Assembly: GCF_025837155.1 (NCBI RefSeq)
Contig: NZ_CP107549.1
Location: 3,596,001-3,660,000, forward strand
Reading direction: 5' to 3'
Length of the DNA: 64,000 bases
From: Pseudomonas sp. Z8(2022)
Lineage (GTDB): Bacteria; Pseudomonadota; Gammaproteobacteria; Pseudomonadales; Pseudomonadaceae
A program made the translations under genes and the position numbers. Position 1 is the stretch's first letter; each line of letters starts with the position of its first letter. Under the pieces are notes generated by a model. That model saw only the letters and a program-made list of their open reading frames with translations. It had not been told where the DNA came from and did no database searches. Below are positions 16,012-26,184 of this stretch, piece by piece.

Positions 16012-16164
16012 CGGTGTGGAACACGGATCCTTTCTGACGGAGAGAGTAATTGCCGACCATCGTCGCACAGCAGACACCCTGATCAAAGCTCGCGAGCCCG
16101 AGCCGGGCGGGTGATGAACAGCCTGAGCGTCCGTGAACAGCCCCGCAGCAGCCCGAACTATTCC

Positions 16165-16908
16165 TCAGAGCGCGTCCAGGCTGGCGCGCAGTCGGCGCAG
16201 CACCGCCAGCGATTCGGGGTTGTCGCCGTGAACGCACAGGCTGTCGGCCCGCAGACGCAGGGGCTTGCCATCGATATCGGCGAAAGGCTCGCCCTGGGCG
16301 ATAGCCAGGGCCTGACTCAGGATGCGCTCAGGCTCCTGGTGCACTGCGCCACTGAGCCGGCGCGGTGCAAGTTGCCCATCCGACAAATAGGCACGGTCAG
16401 CAAACGCCTCGAACATCATCGGTACGCCGGCCTTGTCAGCCAGGCGCAGCTCGCGACCATTATCGGCCAGTGCCAACACCATCAGTGGTAGCCCTTGGCG
16501 GTAGCTGGCACAGGCATCCAGCACCGCCATCAGAAGCGCGTCATCACGAACCAGATCGTTGTACAGCGCGCCATGGGGTTTGACGTACGCCACCTGGCAG
16601 CCAGCCGAGCGGCAGAAGGCATCGAGTGCGCCGAGCTGATAAAGCACCAGCGCACGCACCTCCTCCGGCGAACATTGCAGATGACGCCGGCCAAAGCCTT
16701 GCAGGTCGGGATAGGACGGATGCGCTCCGATGCTCACACCGTGCGCCACGGCCAGCTCGACGCTTCGCGCCATGATCAGCGGATCACCTGCATGGAAGCC
16801 GCAGGCCAGGTTGGCTTGGTCGATCAGCGGCATCGCCAGTTGATCATCGCCCATGCACCAGGCGCCGAAGCCTTCGCCCATGTCGCAGTTGAGAAGAATA
16901 CGGTTCAT
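16165..16908 (-). CDS. pxpA: 5-oxoprolinase subunit A (PxpA, LamB/YcsF family)
   Basis: 247-aa LamB/YcsF-family protein. PxpA with PxpB and PxpC performs ATP-dependent opening of 5-oxoproline to glutamate. The opening ILLNCDMGEGFGAW, the ACGFHAGDP block (residues ~35-43), IGAHPSYPD and YVKPHGALYND are the conserved family segments. Usually pxpA sits with pxpB and pxpC; here it is alone, facing a TonB receptor gene on one side and the RIO kinase on the other, so the partner subunits must be elsewhere or absent. Confidence 0.9.
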   Translation of the reverse strand: MNRILLNCDMGEGFGAWCMGDDQLAMPLIDQANLACGFHAGDPLIMARSVELAVAHGVSIGAHPSYPDLQGFGRRHLQCSPEEVRALVLYQLGALDAFCRSAGCQVAYVKPHGALYNDLVRDDALLMAVLDACASYRQGLPLMVLALADNGRELRLADKAGVPMMFEAFADRAYLSDGQLAPRRLSGAVHQEPERILSQALAIAQGEPFADIDGKPLRLRADSLCVHGDNPESLAVLRRLRASLDAL

Positions 16909-17067
16909 GTCGGCAGCTTAGAGGGTCATGACGACAGGCGTAAAGCTCGCCGAAGATTCGATAACCAATCTCATTTACAAAATTTACATCTGCCTTCAGC
17001 CCAGTCACCGCGGCCTCTCCAGCCATCTTCAACAGCCACCGGTATCGTGCGCGATTGATCCTTATAT

Positions 17068-17082
17068 GCAAATCACTATCAT
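17068..17082 (+). promoter_or_regulatory. Fur-box-like site upstream of the TonB-dependent receptor
   Basis: GCAAATCACTATCAT matches the Pseudomonas Fur-box style GCAAATGATAATCAT at 12 of 15 positions and ends about 55 bp before the receptor's ATG. This suggests iron repression of the receptor. Confidence 0.6.
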
Positions 17083-17136
17083 CCCGGCCGTTCATAACCG
17101 TTCCGACTGCACCCTCTTATCGCCAGGAGTAGATCG

Positions 17137-19395
17137 ATGTCCGCCCTCAATTCCCGCACCGCCTTGGCTAGCGCCATTGCTCTGGCCGCCAGTTTCGGCG
17201 CTCAGGCCAGCGAGCCCATCACCCTGGGTGACGTGGTCGTCAGTGCCTCCGGCTTCGAGCAGAAGATCACCGAGGCACCCGCCAGCATCAGCGTGATCAA
17301 CCGCGAGGAATTGCAGCAGAAGCGCTACAACAACCTGGCGCAGGCGCTGGGTGACGTTGAAGGTATCGACATTGGCCAGGGCACCGGCAAGACCGGTGGG
17401 CTGAACATCAGCATCCGTGGCATGGAGAGCAAGTACACGCTGATCCTGATTGACGGCCGTCGCCAGAACGCTGCCGGCAACATCACCCCGAACGGCTTCG
17501 GCGAGACTTCCACAAGCTTCATGCCTCCACTGTCAGCCATCGAACGTATCGAGGTGATCCGTGGCCCGATGTCGACCCTTTACGGTTCCGATGCCATGGG
17601 TGGCGTGATCAACATCATCACCCGCAAAGTGGGCAAAGAATGGGCGGGCTCCTTCACTCAGGACTACACCTATCAGGAAGACCGTGATTACGGCGATACC
17701 CGCTCTACCAGCCTGTACGCCAGCGGCCCGCTGATTGATGAACTGCTGGGTCTACAGGTTCGCGGCAGCCTGTTCGACCGGGACGAATCCAATCTGGAGT
17801 TCGCGCCAGGTGTGCCGATGAGTCGCCGAGGCGGCTCTGCGGTAGAGGGTGGCAACCACAATATCGGCGCTCGTCTGACGCTGACGCCGCATGCGGACCA
17901 TGACTTCTCGCTCGACTTCGATCGCGGCCGCCAGTACTACGAGAACGACAATTGCCAACTGGGCACACTCGACGGCTGGGGCAGCGGTCCTGCCGATACG
18001 GGTTGTCAAACCGTGCAACCGACGCAGGCCAACGGTTACTCCGACAAGCTGCGCTTCGAGCGGGATCAGTACGCTCTCAGTCATACCGGCCGTTTCGGTT
18101 TTGGTACGCTTGACAGCAGCCTGATGCGCAACACTACCGAGACCCTGGGCCGCACGATCCCCGGAGGCACACTGGGCCGCCCCGGATTCCTGCCCATCGG
18201 CTCCCCCTATGCAGGCTTCCCATCGATCATCGTGGGTGACGACCGCGAATTGAAGACCACCAACACGGTGTTCGACAGCAAGCTGACGGCCCCAATCGGT
18301 GACTCCAACATCACGACCGTCGGTGTGCAATGGTGGAAAGCGAAGATGACCGACAGCCTCGCTGGCGAGGACTTCGAACAGACTACCAAAGCGGTATTTG
18401 CTGAAAACGAGTGGCGCATTCGTGACGATCTGGCTCTTACACTGGGCGGACGTTACGACGATCACGAGGCATTCGGCGGCAACTTCAGCCCACGCGCGTA
18501 CCTGGTCTGGAATACCACCGACAACTGGACGCTCAAGGGCGGCGTCAGCCGTGGCTACAAGGCTCCCGATCTCAACGACCTGCACGGTGGCATCAACGGC
18601 GTCTCCGGTCAGGGCAGCACAGTGACCATCGGTAACCCTGACCTGAAGCCTGAAACCAGCACCACTACCGAGTTCGGCGTCTACTTTGACAACCTGGCCG
18701 GTTTCAATGCCAACGCAACCCTGTTCCATAACAAGTTCAAGGACAAGATCGCCGCTGGCGATCCGGTGAGCGACCCGCTGTGCGCCGGCAACAGCAACGG
18801 CACCTGCTCGCAAAATATCAACGTCGATGAGGCGGTCACTCGAGGTCTGGAACTGGCCGCCAGCTGGAACTTCGCCCCGGCGTGGACACTGAGCGGTAAC
18901 TACACCTATACCGACAGCGAGCAGAAGAGCGGTAACGACAAGGGGGCTCCGCTTACCAATACACCGGCCCACCTGGCCAATGCCAAGCTGAACTGGCAGA
19001 CCACAGACACGCTGAACCTGTGGCTGAAGGCTGAATATCGCGGCGAACGAGCGCGTTTCACCTCCAAATACGAGAATCTGGACGACAACGGTCGCTACTC
19101 CACCAACCAGTCGATCTGGGACACCCTGGGGCGCAACACCGAGGCGTATACCCTGCTGCACCTGGGGGGCTCGTTCAAGGCCACGGAAAATCTGACCTTG
19201 AATGCCACCATCTACAACCTGTTGGACAAGGAGTTCAACAAGGGCAAGGCGTACACCACCTACTCGTACAACAACAGCGGTGTGCTGACCACCGGCACCG
19301 CCTACGGCACCGACTATGCCAACTTCGGTCAGTCCACTACCGGCACCGTGCAGGAAGGCCGTCGCTTGTGGGTATCGGCGACCTTCGACTTCTGA
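17137..19395 (+). CDS. TonB-dependent outer-membrane receptor, FepA/CirA type
   Basis: 752-aa outer-membrane gated channel for a ferric siderophore. A signal peptide ends at about residue 24 (GAQA). A TonB-box-like DVVVSAS follows at ~30-36, then the plug domain with the conserved ISIRGMES, IERIEVIRGPMSTLYG and GGVINIITRK segments, and a 22-strand barrel ending in the terminal phenylalanine (VSATFDF). The style is closest to the FepA/PfeA/CirA catecholate branch, but the ligand cannot be fixed. A Fur-like site lies upstream and a hairpin terminator just downstream. The next genes encode an exporter, convergent with it. Confidence 0.9.
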   Translation: MSALNSRTALASAIALAASFGAQASEPITLGDVVVSASGFEQKITEAPASISVINREELQQKRYNNLAQALGDVEGIDIGQGTGKTGGLNISIRGMESKYTLILIDGRRQNAAGNITPNGFGETSTSFMPPLSAIERIEVIRGPMSTLYGSDAMGGVINIITRKVGKEWAGSFTQDYTYQEDRDYGDTRSTSLYASGPLIDELLGLQVRGSLFDRDESNLEFAPGVPMSRRGGSAVEGGNHNIGARLTLTPHADHDFSLDFDRGRQYYENDNCQLGTLDGWGSGPADTGCQTVQPTQANGYSDKLRFERDQYALSHTGRFGFGTLDSSLMRNTTETLGRTIPGGTLGRPGFLPIGSPYAGFPSIIVGDDRELKTTNTVFDSKLTAPIGDSNITTVGVQWWKAKMTDSLAGEDFEQTTKAVFAENEWRIRDDLALTLGGRYDDHEAFGGNFSPRAYLVWNTTDNWTLKGGVSRGYKAPDLNDLHGGINGVSGQGSTVTIGNPDLKPETSTTTEFGVYFDNLAGFNANATLFHNKFKDKIAAGDPVSDPLCAGNSNGTCSQNINVDEAVTRGLELAASWNFAPAWTLSGNYTYTDSEQKSGNDKGAPLTNTPAHLANAKLNWQTTDTLNLWLKAEYRGERARFTSKYENLDDNGRYSTNQSIWDTLGRNTEAYTLLHLGGSFKATENLTLNATIYNLLDKEFNKGKAYTTYSYNNSGVLTTGTAYGTDYANFGQSTTGTVQEGRRLWVSATFDF

Positions 19396-19414
19396 TCGAA
19401 TCCGCTGCACAACA

Positions 19415-19446
19415 GCCGCCACCGCGAAAGCGCTGGCGGCTTTTTT
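19415..19446 (+). terminator. Rho-independent terminator after the TonB receptor
   Basis: The stem GCCGCCA (19415-19421) and TGGCGGC (19434-19440) has a 12-base middle that can partly pair (GCG/CGC) and is followed by six T (19441-19446). Confidence 0.85.
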
Positions 19447-19564
19447 ATCGGTGCCGTCTCGCCGCGGTTGCGGTAGCGGGTCTACCCAGTGATCTCCTCC
19501 AGAAATGCCTGACGCATCGCATAAGGCAGATCATGTGAAGGTGGCCGTGGAGCCCGAGCCCGAC

Positions 19565-20950
19565 TCAGATCGCCTCGCCGCCATAGCCCCCACCCAGCAC
19601 TTTGTACAGCTGCACCTGGTTCTGCAGCTGGGCGGACTGGTTCTGCAGCAGGTTGTCGCGTGCAGAGAAGAAACTCTGCTGCGCGCTGAGTACGGTGAGG
19701 ATATCGGTGGCACCCTCGCGATACTGCAATTCGGCCAGACGGAAGGTGCGCTCGGCGCGCTCCAGCACGCGTTGCTGGCTGAGGTATTGGGCCTGCCCTT
19801 CGCGCAATGCCACCAGCGCGTCTTCGACTTCTTTAAGTGCCGTAAGCACGGTCTGCCGATAGCTGCTGGCCAGTTCTACATAGCGTTCCTGCGAGACTTC
19901 GACCGCACCCCGCAGCGCCCCCCCACGAAATATCGGCTGCAGCAGCGACGCGCCCAAGCTGCTGGCCAGATTGCCGCCGTTGAACAGCTGCTGCAGCGCA
20001 TCGGCGCTGTAACCGGTCGAGCCGGTCAGGCTCAAGCTGGGGAACAGCGCCGCACGAGCAGCGCCGATATTGGCGTTGGCCGCCAGCAGGCGTGCCTCCT
20101 GGGCACGAATATCCGGCCGGCGCAGCAACAGCTCTGACGGCAGGCCTGCCGCCTGTTGCGGTGCCAGCAGAAGGTTGGCCAGCGAATCGGCCTGTACCTG
20201 CCGGGCAAAGTCTTGCGGCACTTCACCGAGAAGAATGGCCAGAGCGTTCTCAGCCGTCTGACGCTGCTGACGAATACCCGGAATAGCGGCACGGCGCTGC
20301 TCGACGAAGGTCTGCTGCTGGAGCAGATCCAGATCACTGATCGAGCCGAAGCGCGACTTGGCCTCGGTCACGCGCAACACTTCCTCGGCGTTGGCCAGGT
20401 TCTCCAGGGCGATGCGCTCCCGCTCGCGCAACTCCAGTACCTTGAAATAGCTGGTGGCGGTTGCCGCGGTTACGGTCAGCGCCACCGTGTCACGTTCGAA
20501 CGCGCTGGCGCGCGCGCCCTGTTCGATGGCCTCAAGGTTGTTGCGGTTCTTGCCCCAGAGATCAATCTCGTAACTGATCGACAGGCCAGCGGACAAGGAC
20601 TCGCGCACACCGCCGCCGGCATTGTCGGCCAGGAAATTGCGGTTGCCGCCGGCGTTGCCGCTGATGCTTGGCAACAGTGGTGCCCCAGCGATACGGGCCT
20701 GGATGTCAGCCTGGCGCACCCGACTGATCGCTCCGGCCAGTTCCTGGTTGCCTTGCGCGGCGCGTGCCACGAAGGCGCTCAGCTCATCGCTGTCAAATGC
20801 ACGCCACCAGTCCGGCGACACTGACGCAGCGCCAGAGCCGTGTTGGTAATACGCCGGCAAATCCTGCTCCGGGCGTTCGTAGGTCGGCGCCAGGTTGCAA
20901 CCGGCCATCAGCATTGCGCAAACCAGCGGGGCCACTCTCAATCGTTTCAT
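19565..20950 (-). CDS. Outer-membrane efflux lipoprotein (OprM/NodT family)
   Basis: 461-aa TolC-like outer-membrane factor that completes the MacAB-type exporter. Start at 20950 (MKRLRVAPLV) is 2 bp after the macB stop codon. A lipoprotein signal with LMAGC places the acylated cysteine at residue 18. Two outer-membrane-efflux repeats follow, with the typical PDWWRAFDS near residue 42, the SYEIDLWGKNRN block near 120 and RRPDIRAQEARLLAANANIG near 305. In the family three copies form a beta-barrel plus a periplasmic helical tunnel. It is last in the macA-macB-omf operon. Confidence 0.92.
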   Translation of the reverse strand: MKRLRVAPLVCAMLMAGCNLAPTYERPEQDLPAYYQHGSGAASVSPDWWRAFDSDELSAFVARAAQGNQELAGAISRVRQADIQARIAGAPLLPSISGNAGGNRNFLADNAGGGVRESLSAGLSISYEIDLWGKNRNNLEAIEQGARASAFERDTVALTVTAATATSYFKVLELRERERIALENLANAEEVLRVTEAKSRFGSISDLDLLQQQTFVEQRRAAIPGIRQQRQTAENALAILLGEVPQDFARQVQADSLANLLLAPQQAAGLPSELLLRRPDIRAQEARLLAANANIGAARAALFPSLSLTGSTGYSADALQQLFNGGNLASSLGASLLQPIFRGGALRGAVEVSQERYVELASSYRQTVLTALKEVEDALVALREGQAQYLSQQRVLERAERTFRLAELQYREGATDILTVLSAQQSFFSARDNLLQNQSAQLQNQVQLYKVLGGGYGGEAI

Positions 20951-20952
20951 AG

Positions 20953-22893
20953 TCAATCCGAAGCCAATGCCTGAACGGGATCCAGATGCGCGGCCTTGCG
21001 GGCCGGCATCAGGCCGAAAACGAGACCGGTGGCGAACGCACAACCGAACGCCAGTAACACCGGAGCCAAAGTGAACTGCACCGCCGTGCCCAATGCCTGA
21101 ATCACCCATGCCGCCCCCAGACCTGCCAGCACGCCGATCACCCCGCCGATGGCCGAAACCACCAGTGCCTCGGTGATGAACTGCTGGAGGATGTTGCCGG
21201 TACGCGCTCCGGTGGCCATGCGTATGCCGATTTCACGGGTGCGCTCGGTCACGTTGACCAGCATGATGTTCATCACCCCGATGCCGCCGACCAGCAGTGA
21301 AATCGCGGCGATCGAGCCGAGCAGCACGGTGAGCGTGTCCTGGGTCGCGGTCACCGCTTCGAGCAGCGAAGCGGTGTTGCGGATCTGGAAATCCTCGACG
21401 CCGTTGTGACGCTTGAGCAGTTCCTGGCGGATCGCTTCCTCGGTGTCGGCGATGGCACCGATGTCATCGATATAGGCGGTGATGCTCTGCACGTAGCGCT
21501 GCCCGAACAGGCGCAGGCTGCCAGTGGAGAACGGCACCAGCGCCACGTCGTCCTGGTCCTGCCCCCAGGGCGTCGCCCCCTTGGCCGACATCACGCCGAC
21601 CACCTGGAACGGCACGTTGCTGATCAGCAGGTACTGGCCGACCGGATCCTGTCCCGGGAACAGGTTTTCTGCCACGGTCTGGCCTAGCACGGTCACCGCG
21701 GCATAGGCGCGCTCATCGTTCTCGCTGAAGAAGGCGCCAGACGTCAGCGGCCACTCGCGCACCTCCGGCATCGAGGCATTGGTGGCGGTGATCTGGGTCT
21801 TGTAGTCGATATTGCCCGAACGCAGCGTGGCATTGCCCTGCAGTTCACCGAGCGCGTCACGCACATTGGGCAGAGCGCCGACGGCTTTGGCGTCCTCAGC
21901 GGTCAGGGTCGCGGTCACGCCATCGGCGGAACGCGGCATATTCGGCGCCCCCGGGCGAATCGACAGCAGATTGGTGCCCATGGCGCTGATCCGGTCCACC
22001 ACGCTCTGCCGGGCACCATTGCCGACGGCGAGCATGGCGACCACCGAGGCGACGCCGATGACGATGCCCAGCAGCGTCAGAACGGTGCGAAACAGGTTGG
22101 CCTTCAGCGCGCGCCCGGCCATGCGCACCGCCTCGCCGACATCGGCGCTGCTGGCGCCAGCGGGCGTGGTGTTGATCGCCAGCTGAACAGGCGCGGCACC
22201 ATTGCGCTCACGACTGCCACTGTCGGCTACGATAAGCCCGTCGCGGATCTCGATCTGGCGGTCGGCATGCGCCGCCACTTCGCGGTCGTGAGTGATAATG
22301 ATCACCGTCTTGCCCTGCGCCGACAGCTCCTTGAGCAGGGCCAGCACTTCCTGACCGGACTTGCTGTCCAGCGCACCGGTGGGCTCGTCGGCCAGGATCA
22401 CTTCGGCGTCGTTCATCAACGCGCGGGCAATCGACACCCTCTGCTGCTGCCCACCGGACAACTGGCTGGGGCGATTGCGCAAGCGGTCGGCCAGTCCCAG
22501 ACGGGTGAGAAGCTCGCTGGCACGCTGGTGCCGTTGCGCGGCAGGCAGGCCGGCGTAGATGGCCGGTATCTCGACGTTCTCCAGCGCGTTGGCCGAAGGA
22601 ATCAGGTGATAGCTCTGGAACACGAAGCCGAATGCCTCACGGCGCAGCGCCGCCAGGCCGTCGGTATCGAGATCCGCCACCCGATGGCCGGCGAACAGGT
22701 ACTCGCCACCGGAGGGCTTGTCCAAGCAACCGAGGATGTTCATCAGGGTACTTTTACCCGAGCCCGAAGCCCCCATGATGGCTACGAACTCGCCTCGGCC
22801 GATCTCCAGGCTGATGCCGTGCAGTACCTGGACCTCTATCTCGCCGCTGGTAAAGCGTCGGGTGATGTCACGCAGACTGATCAGTGCACTCAT
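20953..22893 (-). CDS. macB: MacB-type ABC exporter (ATPase plus permease)
   Basis: 646-aa inner-membrane ABC protein with an N-terminal nucleotide-binding domain and a C-terminal FtsX-like permease. Walker [10 protein letters not shown] is near residue 43, the signature [15 protein letters not shown] near 145 and Walker [12 protein letters not shown] near 165. The first membrane helix is near 275 ([20 protein letters not shown]), then a large periplasmic domain and three more helices (about 520-640). MacB works as a mechanical pump with MacA and a TolC-type channel, exporting macrolides, peptides or siderophores. The pseudomonad homologue PvdT moves pyoverdine; nothing here proves that substrate. 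Confidence 0.93.
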   Translation of the reverse strand: MSALISLRDITRRFTSGEIEVQVLHGISLEIGRGEFVAIMGASGSGKSTLMNILGCLDKPSGGEYLFAGHRVADLDTDGLAALRREAFGFVFQSYHLIPSANALENVEIPAIYAGLPAAQRHQRASELLTRLGLADRLRNRPSQLSGGQQQRVSIARALMNDAEVILADEPTGALDSKSGQEVLALLKELSAQGKTVIIITHDREVAAHADRQIEIRDGLIVADSGSRERNGAAPVQLAINTTPAGASSADVGEAVRMAGRALKANLFRTVLTLLGIVIGVASVVAMLAVGNGARQSVVDRISAMGTNLLSIRPGAPNMPRSADGVTATLTAEDAKAVGALPNVRDALGELQGNATLRSGNIDYKTQITATNASMPEVREWPLTSGAFFSENDERAYAAVTVLGQTVAENLFPGQDPVGQYLLISNVPFQVVGVMSAKGATPWGQDQDDVALVPFSTGSLRLFGQRYVQSITAYIDDIGAIADTEEAIRQELLKRHNGVEDFQIRNTASLLEAVTATQDTLTVLLGSIAAISLLVGGIGVMNIMLVNVTERTREIGIRMATGARTGNILQQFITEALVVSAIGGVIGVLAGLGAAWVIQALGTAVQFTLAPVLLAFGCAFATGLVFGLMPARKAAHLDPVQALASD

Positions 22894-22903
22894 GGCTCGC
22901 CCC

Positions 22904-24106
22904 CTAGATCCGCGGGCCGCCGCCCGCTCCCATACGCCGGCCGCCTTGCTGGCCTTGCTGGTTCGGCCGGTTCGCCGCAGCACGCGGGGCGGCGCTCATC
23001 AGCACCACGTCACCCTCGCTGAGGCCTTCGAGAACCTCGGCGTTGACCCGGTCACGCAGGCCGATGACCACGCTGCGCTCGACCGCCTTACCCTTCTCCA
23101 GCACCTGCAGGCGATAGCCCTGGCCCTTCTCCAGCGGCCGTCCCGGACGCCCTTGCAGCACGGCCAGCGGAATGGTCAGCACATCGTCGGCCTGGGCATT
23201 GATGAAGAACACCTGCGCAGTCATCTGTGTCATCAGCCGGCCATCCGGGTTGTCCACGTCGAACTGCGCGTTGTACAGCACCACGTTGTTGGTCACTGTC
23301 GGTGTCGGCAGGATCTGCCGCAGGTTCGCCTCCCAGCGGCGATCCTGCCCCAGCGTGGTGAAGTACGCCGGCATGCCCTCACGCAGCTTGCCGATATCGG
23401 CCTCCGAGACCTGGGTGTCGACGGTCATGCGCGACAGGTTGGCAATCTGCACCAGCACCGGTGCCTGCTGATTGGCGTTTAGGGTCTGGCCCTGCTTGGC
23501 AGATTGCGACACCACGGTGCCGCTCATCGGTGCGTAGATCTTGGTGTACTCGAGATTGGTGCGATCCTCTTCCAGGCCCGCCTCGGTCTGCTTGATCTGC
23601 GCCTGCAGCGCTTCGATCTGCGCCCGTTTGACCTTCACATCAGCCTGCGCCGTCTGCAGCAGCTCCAGGCTGGTGGCACGTTCCTCGTACAGCGCCTGCT
23701 GGCGGTTTAGCTGGGTTTGCGACAGTCCCAGCTGCGCCTGGTACTGCTTGAGCTGGGCACGCTGATTGGTCAACTGCGCTTCGCTGGCCAGCACCTTGGC
23801 CTGCAGCACCCGCGGATCGATCTCGGCCAGCAACTGGCCCTCTTCCACTGTGTCGCCCAGTGCCACGTGCAGCTTGAGCAGCTGACCGGAGACCTGCGCA
23901 CCGACGTCGACGTAGTCGAACGGCTGCAGCGTACCGAGCGCGGTGATGGTGTCCTCGATGGAAGCCCGCACCACCGTGGCGGTAGCCGGCGCGGCGCCGC
24001 CGGCGGCCTCGTCGCCCAGCCACCACCAGCCGGCCGCGACAGACACTGACAGCAGCCCGCCGGCAAGCAGCGTGCGGCGTGAAAACAGGGATCGGATCAG
24101 AGACAT
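22904..24106 (-). CDS. macA: MacA-type periplasmic adaptor of the ABC exporter
   Basis: About 400-aa membrane-fusion protein. The start is uncertain: ATG at 24106 ([13 protein letters not shown]) is used, and ATG at 24118 is equally open; neither has a clear ribosome site. One N-terminal helix (about residues 12-28) anchors it; then come the first lipoyl half ([16 protein letters not shown]), a long coiled-coil hairpin (about 85-165, [17 protein letters not shown] and following), the second lipoyl half ([14 protein letters not shown]) and the barrel domain. The C-terminus is Gly/Arg-rich ([13 protein letters not shown]). It is first in the three-gene operon, 10 bp from macB. PvdR of the pyoverdine exporter is a close relative. 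Confidence 0.9.
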   Translation of the reverse strand: MSLIRSLFSRRTLLAGGLLSVSVAAGWWWLGDEAAGGAAPATATVVRASIEDTITALGTLQPFDYVDVGAQVSGQLLKLHVALGDTVEEGQLLAEIDPRVLQAKVLASEAQLTNQRAQLKQYQAQLGLSQTQLNRQQALYEERATSLELLQTAQADVKVKRAQIEALQAQIKQTEAGLEEDRTNLEYTKIYAPMSGTVVSQSAKQGQTLNANQQAPVLVQIANLSRMTVDTQVSEADIGKLREGMPAYFTTLGQDRRWEANLRQILPTPTVTNNVVLYNAQFDVDNPDGRLMTQMTAQVFFINAQADDVLTIPLAVLQGRPGRPLEKGQGYRLQVLEKGKAVERSVVIGLRDRVNAEVLEGLSEGDVVLMSAAPRAAANRPNQQGQQGGRRMGAGGGPRI

Positions 24107-24338
24107 AGGCAGGCGCATCCGGATGACTGAAGGTTTCTCGGGAATGGCCGTGATGCTAGTGACTCGCCTGTCAGGACTAAAGACGGCAAAGGGTAAAGGG
24201 CGGGTAAAGTCCGGCTTTACACAGCGACCGGCGTTCACCTGCGCCCACGCATTGTCCGATATGAAGGACCGCCACCATTGCAAAGGCGACGCTACAAAAA
24301 CGAATAAATGAGCGGAACGGCATGACGGATCAGCCGGC
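24107..24338. other. Intergenic region upstream of the macA operon
   Basis: No gene is seen. This 230-bp stretch should hold the promoter of the macA-macB-omf operon, but no convincing -35/-10 pair or operator could be chosen by eye. It also contains the downstream end of the neighbouring dehydrogenase operon. Confidence 0.5.
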
Positions 24339-25436
24339 TTATACCCGCTCCACCATATCCCGCGTGATGTCGCTCAACTGACGGCACCCACAAAGCGCCA
24401 TGGTCACCTCTAGCTCTTCCCGCAGCAGCCTAAGCAGATGGGCCACCCCCAGAGCTCCAGCAGTGGCCAAGGCATACACGTAGGAACGGCCGATCAGCAC
24501 CGCATCGGCCCCCAGCGCCAGGGCTTTGAAAATGTCGCTGCCACGGCGGATACCACCGTCCACCAGCACCGGCACACCTGCACCAAGTTCAGCGCGAATA
24601 GATGTCAGTGAACGCAACGCCGGCCACTGCGAATCCAGCACCCGGCCACCATGGTTGGAGACGATCACTCCGGCGGCTCCAGCCTCCACCGCCAGGCGCG
24701 CGTCTTCAGCGTGCAGAATGCCCTTGAGCAGCACAGGCAGGCGACTGTGCCGGCACAGCGAGGCGACATCCTGCCAGCCGGGAGCCACTGCCATCAGTCC
24801 ATCGAATACGGCGCTACCATCTTCCGGCAGTTCGGGCAGCTGCACCGTCTGCTCGAGATTCACCGCACGTACATCCGGCGGCAAGCGAAAGCCGGCACGC
24901 TGTTCACGGTTGCGCACCCCGGAAACCGGCGCGTCCACCGTCAGCACCAGCGCCCGATAACCAGCTGCCTCGGCACGCTGCGCCAGGGCCAGGGTCGCCT
25001 CCGCGCTACCCTGCCAGTAGAGCTGGAACCACAGCGCCCTCTTCGCGACCTCGGCCACATCCTCCAAGCGGGTGGAGGCAAAGGAGCTGAGCACCGCGGC
25101 TCCGCCCATGACCCCGGCAGCCAGCGCGCTGGCACGTTCGCCTTCGCTATGGAACAGATGCTGATAGGCAATCGGCGCCAGCACGATGGGATGCAGCAGA
25201 GAATCGCCAAGCAACTGGCAGCGCGTATGACCACCGCGCAGATCGCGCAACATGCGCGGCAGCAGTGCCCATTCCTGCCAGGCCTGCAGATTCGCCTGAC
25301 AGGTTAGTTCGTCACCGGCCCCGCCCAGCAGGTAAGCCTGCGCGTTGGCATCCAGTCGCTCTAGGGCGTAACGCTCGTAATCGCTCGCCGATACCAGGTC
25401 GGCGGGAATTTCGCTCAGCGGCGGCAGGCGGTTCAT
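24339..25436 (-). CDS. FMN-dependent 2-hydroxy-acid dehydrogenase/oxidase (LldD-like)
   Basis: 365-aa TIM-barrel flavoenzyme oxidising an L-2-hydroxy acid such as lactate, mandelate or glycolate. The catalytic and flavin-binding signature VSNHGGRVLDSQ is near residue 255, with the phosphate-binding VDGGIRRGSDIFKALALGA near 290. LTVDAPVSGVRNREQR near 170 is the usual central motif. The start at 25436 is chosen for its GGAG upstream; the stop of piuC is only 2 bp before it, so it belongs to the piuA-piuC operon. The substrate is not evident, and its role in an iron-uptake operon is unexplained. Confidence 0.88.
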   Translation of the reverse strand: MNRLPPLSEIPADLVSASDYERYALERLDANAQAYLLGGAGDELTCQANLQAWQEWALLPRMLRDLRGGHTRCQLLGDSLLHPIVLAPIAYQHLFHSEGERASALAAGVMGGAAVLSSFASTRLEDVAEVAKRALWFQLYWQGSAEATLALAQRAEAAGYRALVLTVDAPVSGVRNREQRAGFRLPPDVRAVNLEQTVQLPELPEDGSAVFDGLMAVAPGWQDVASLCRHSRLPVLLKGILHAEDARLAVEAGAAGVIVSNHGGRVLDSQWPALRSLTSIRAELGAGVPVLVDGGIRRGSDIFKALALGADAVLIGRSYVYALATAGALGVAHLLRLLREELEVTMALCGCRQLSDITRDMVERV

Positions 25437-25438
25437 GC

Positions 25439-26116
25439 TCACTCGCTCCATTGGCGCAACAGGTTGTGATAGGTGCTGGTCAGGCCTAGCACCTCCGGGC
25501 TGTCACCCAGTTGCGCACGCAGCTTGAGAATGCTCATGTCCAGTTCGAACAGCAGCTTGCGCTGCCAGGCATCGCGCACCCAGCTCTGCGTCCAGAGAAA
25601 CGAGGCAATGCGCGCGCCGCTGGTTACCGGCTCGACACGGTGCAGGCTGGTCGCCGGATAGACGATGGCATCGCCAGCAGCCAGCTTCACCTCGTGCTCA
25701 CCGTAGGTATCCTCGACGATCAGCTCACCGCCTTCGTACTCTTCAGGCTCGCTGAGAAATACCGTGGTGGAGACGTCGGTGCGAACCTGCAGACCGCTGA
25801 AACGGTCACGCTGCAGGGCGTTGTCGACATGATTACCGTAGAGCCCACCGCCACTGTAACGATTGAACATCGGCGGCAGCATGTGCCGAGGCAGCACTGC
25901 CGAGACGAACAACGGATGCCGCTGCAAGGCGATAGCGATGATCTGCGAAAGTCCGGCGAAGGCCGGAGATTCCGCCGGGAACTGCTGATTGCTCTTGAGC
26001 GCCGCAGCCTGGGCGCCGGAGCTGCGCCCACCGTCGTCCCAGTCATGGGCCACCAACTCGGCACGCAGCGCAGCAACCTCCTGTTTGCTCAATACCTGCG
26101 GAATATGCAGCAACAT
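25439..26116 (-). CDS. piuC: PKHD-type Fe(II)/2-oxoglutarate oxygenase PiuC
   Basis: 225-aa dioxygenase of the PiuC/YbiX family. The start at 26116 (MLLHIPQVLS) has CAGGAG upstream. The 2-His-1-carboxylate iron site is visible: YGNHVDNA (His and Asp, residues ~97-103) and the distal histidine in ATSLHRVEPVT (~160), with the 2-oxoglutarate-binding arginine close by. Its position directly after the receptor PiuA is conserved in Pseudomonas, where both are induced by low iron. The reaction it performs on the siderophore or receptor is not established. Confidence 0.93.
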   Translation of the reverse strand: MLLHIPQVLSKQEVAALRAELVAHDWDDGGRSSGAQAAALKSNQQFPAESPAFAGLSQIIAIALQRHPLFVSAVLPRHMLPPMFNRYSGGGLYGNHVDNALQRDRFSGLQVRTDVSTTVFLSEPEEYEGGELIVEDTYGEHEVKLAAGDAIVYPATSLHRVEPVTSGARIASFLWTQSWVRDAWQRKLLFELDMSILKLRAQLGDSPEVLGLTSTYHNLLRQWSE

Positions 26117-26184
26117 CGGGCGGTCTCCTGCTTTGAACGCAAGAAGCCCGCGCATTGCGCAGGCCTCATGCGGTACAGCTCAGA

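Noticed and set aside
17752..19422. 556-codon minus-strand frame opposite the TonB receptor
   Set aside because: The receptor has signal peptide, plug motifs and terminal phenylalanine; the antisense product is Val/Gly-rich with no pattern.
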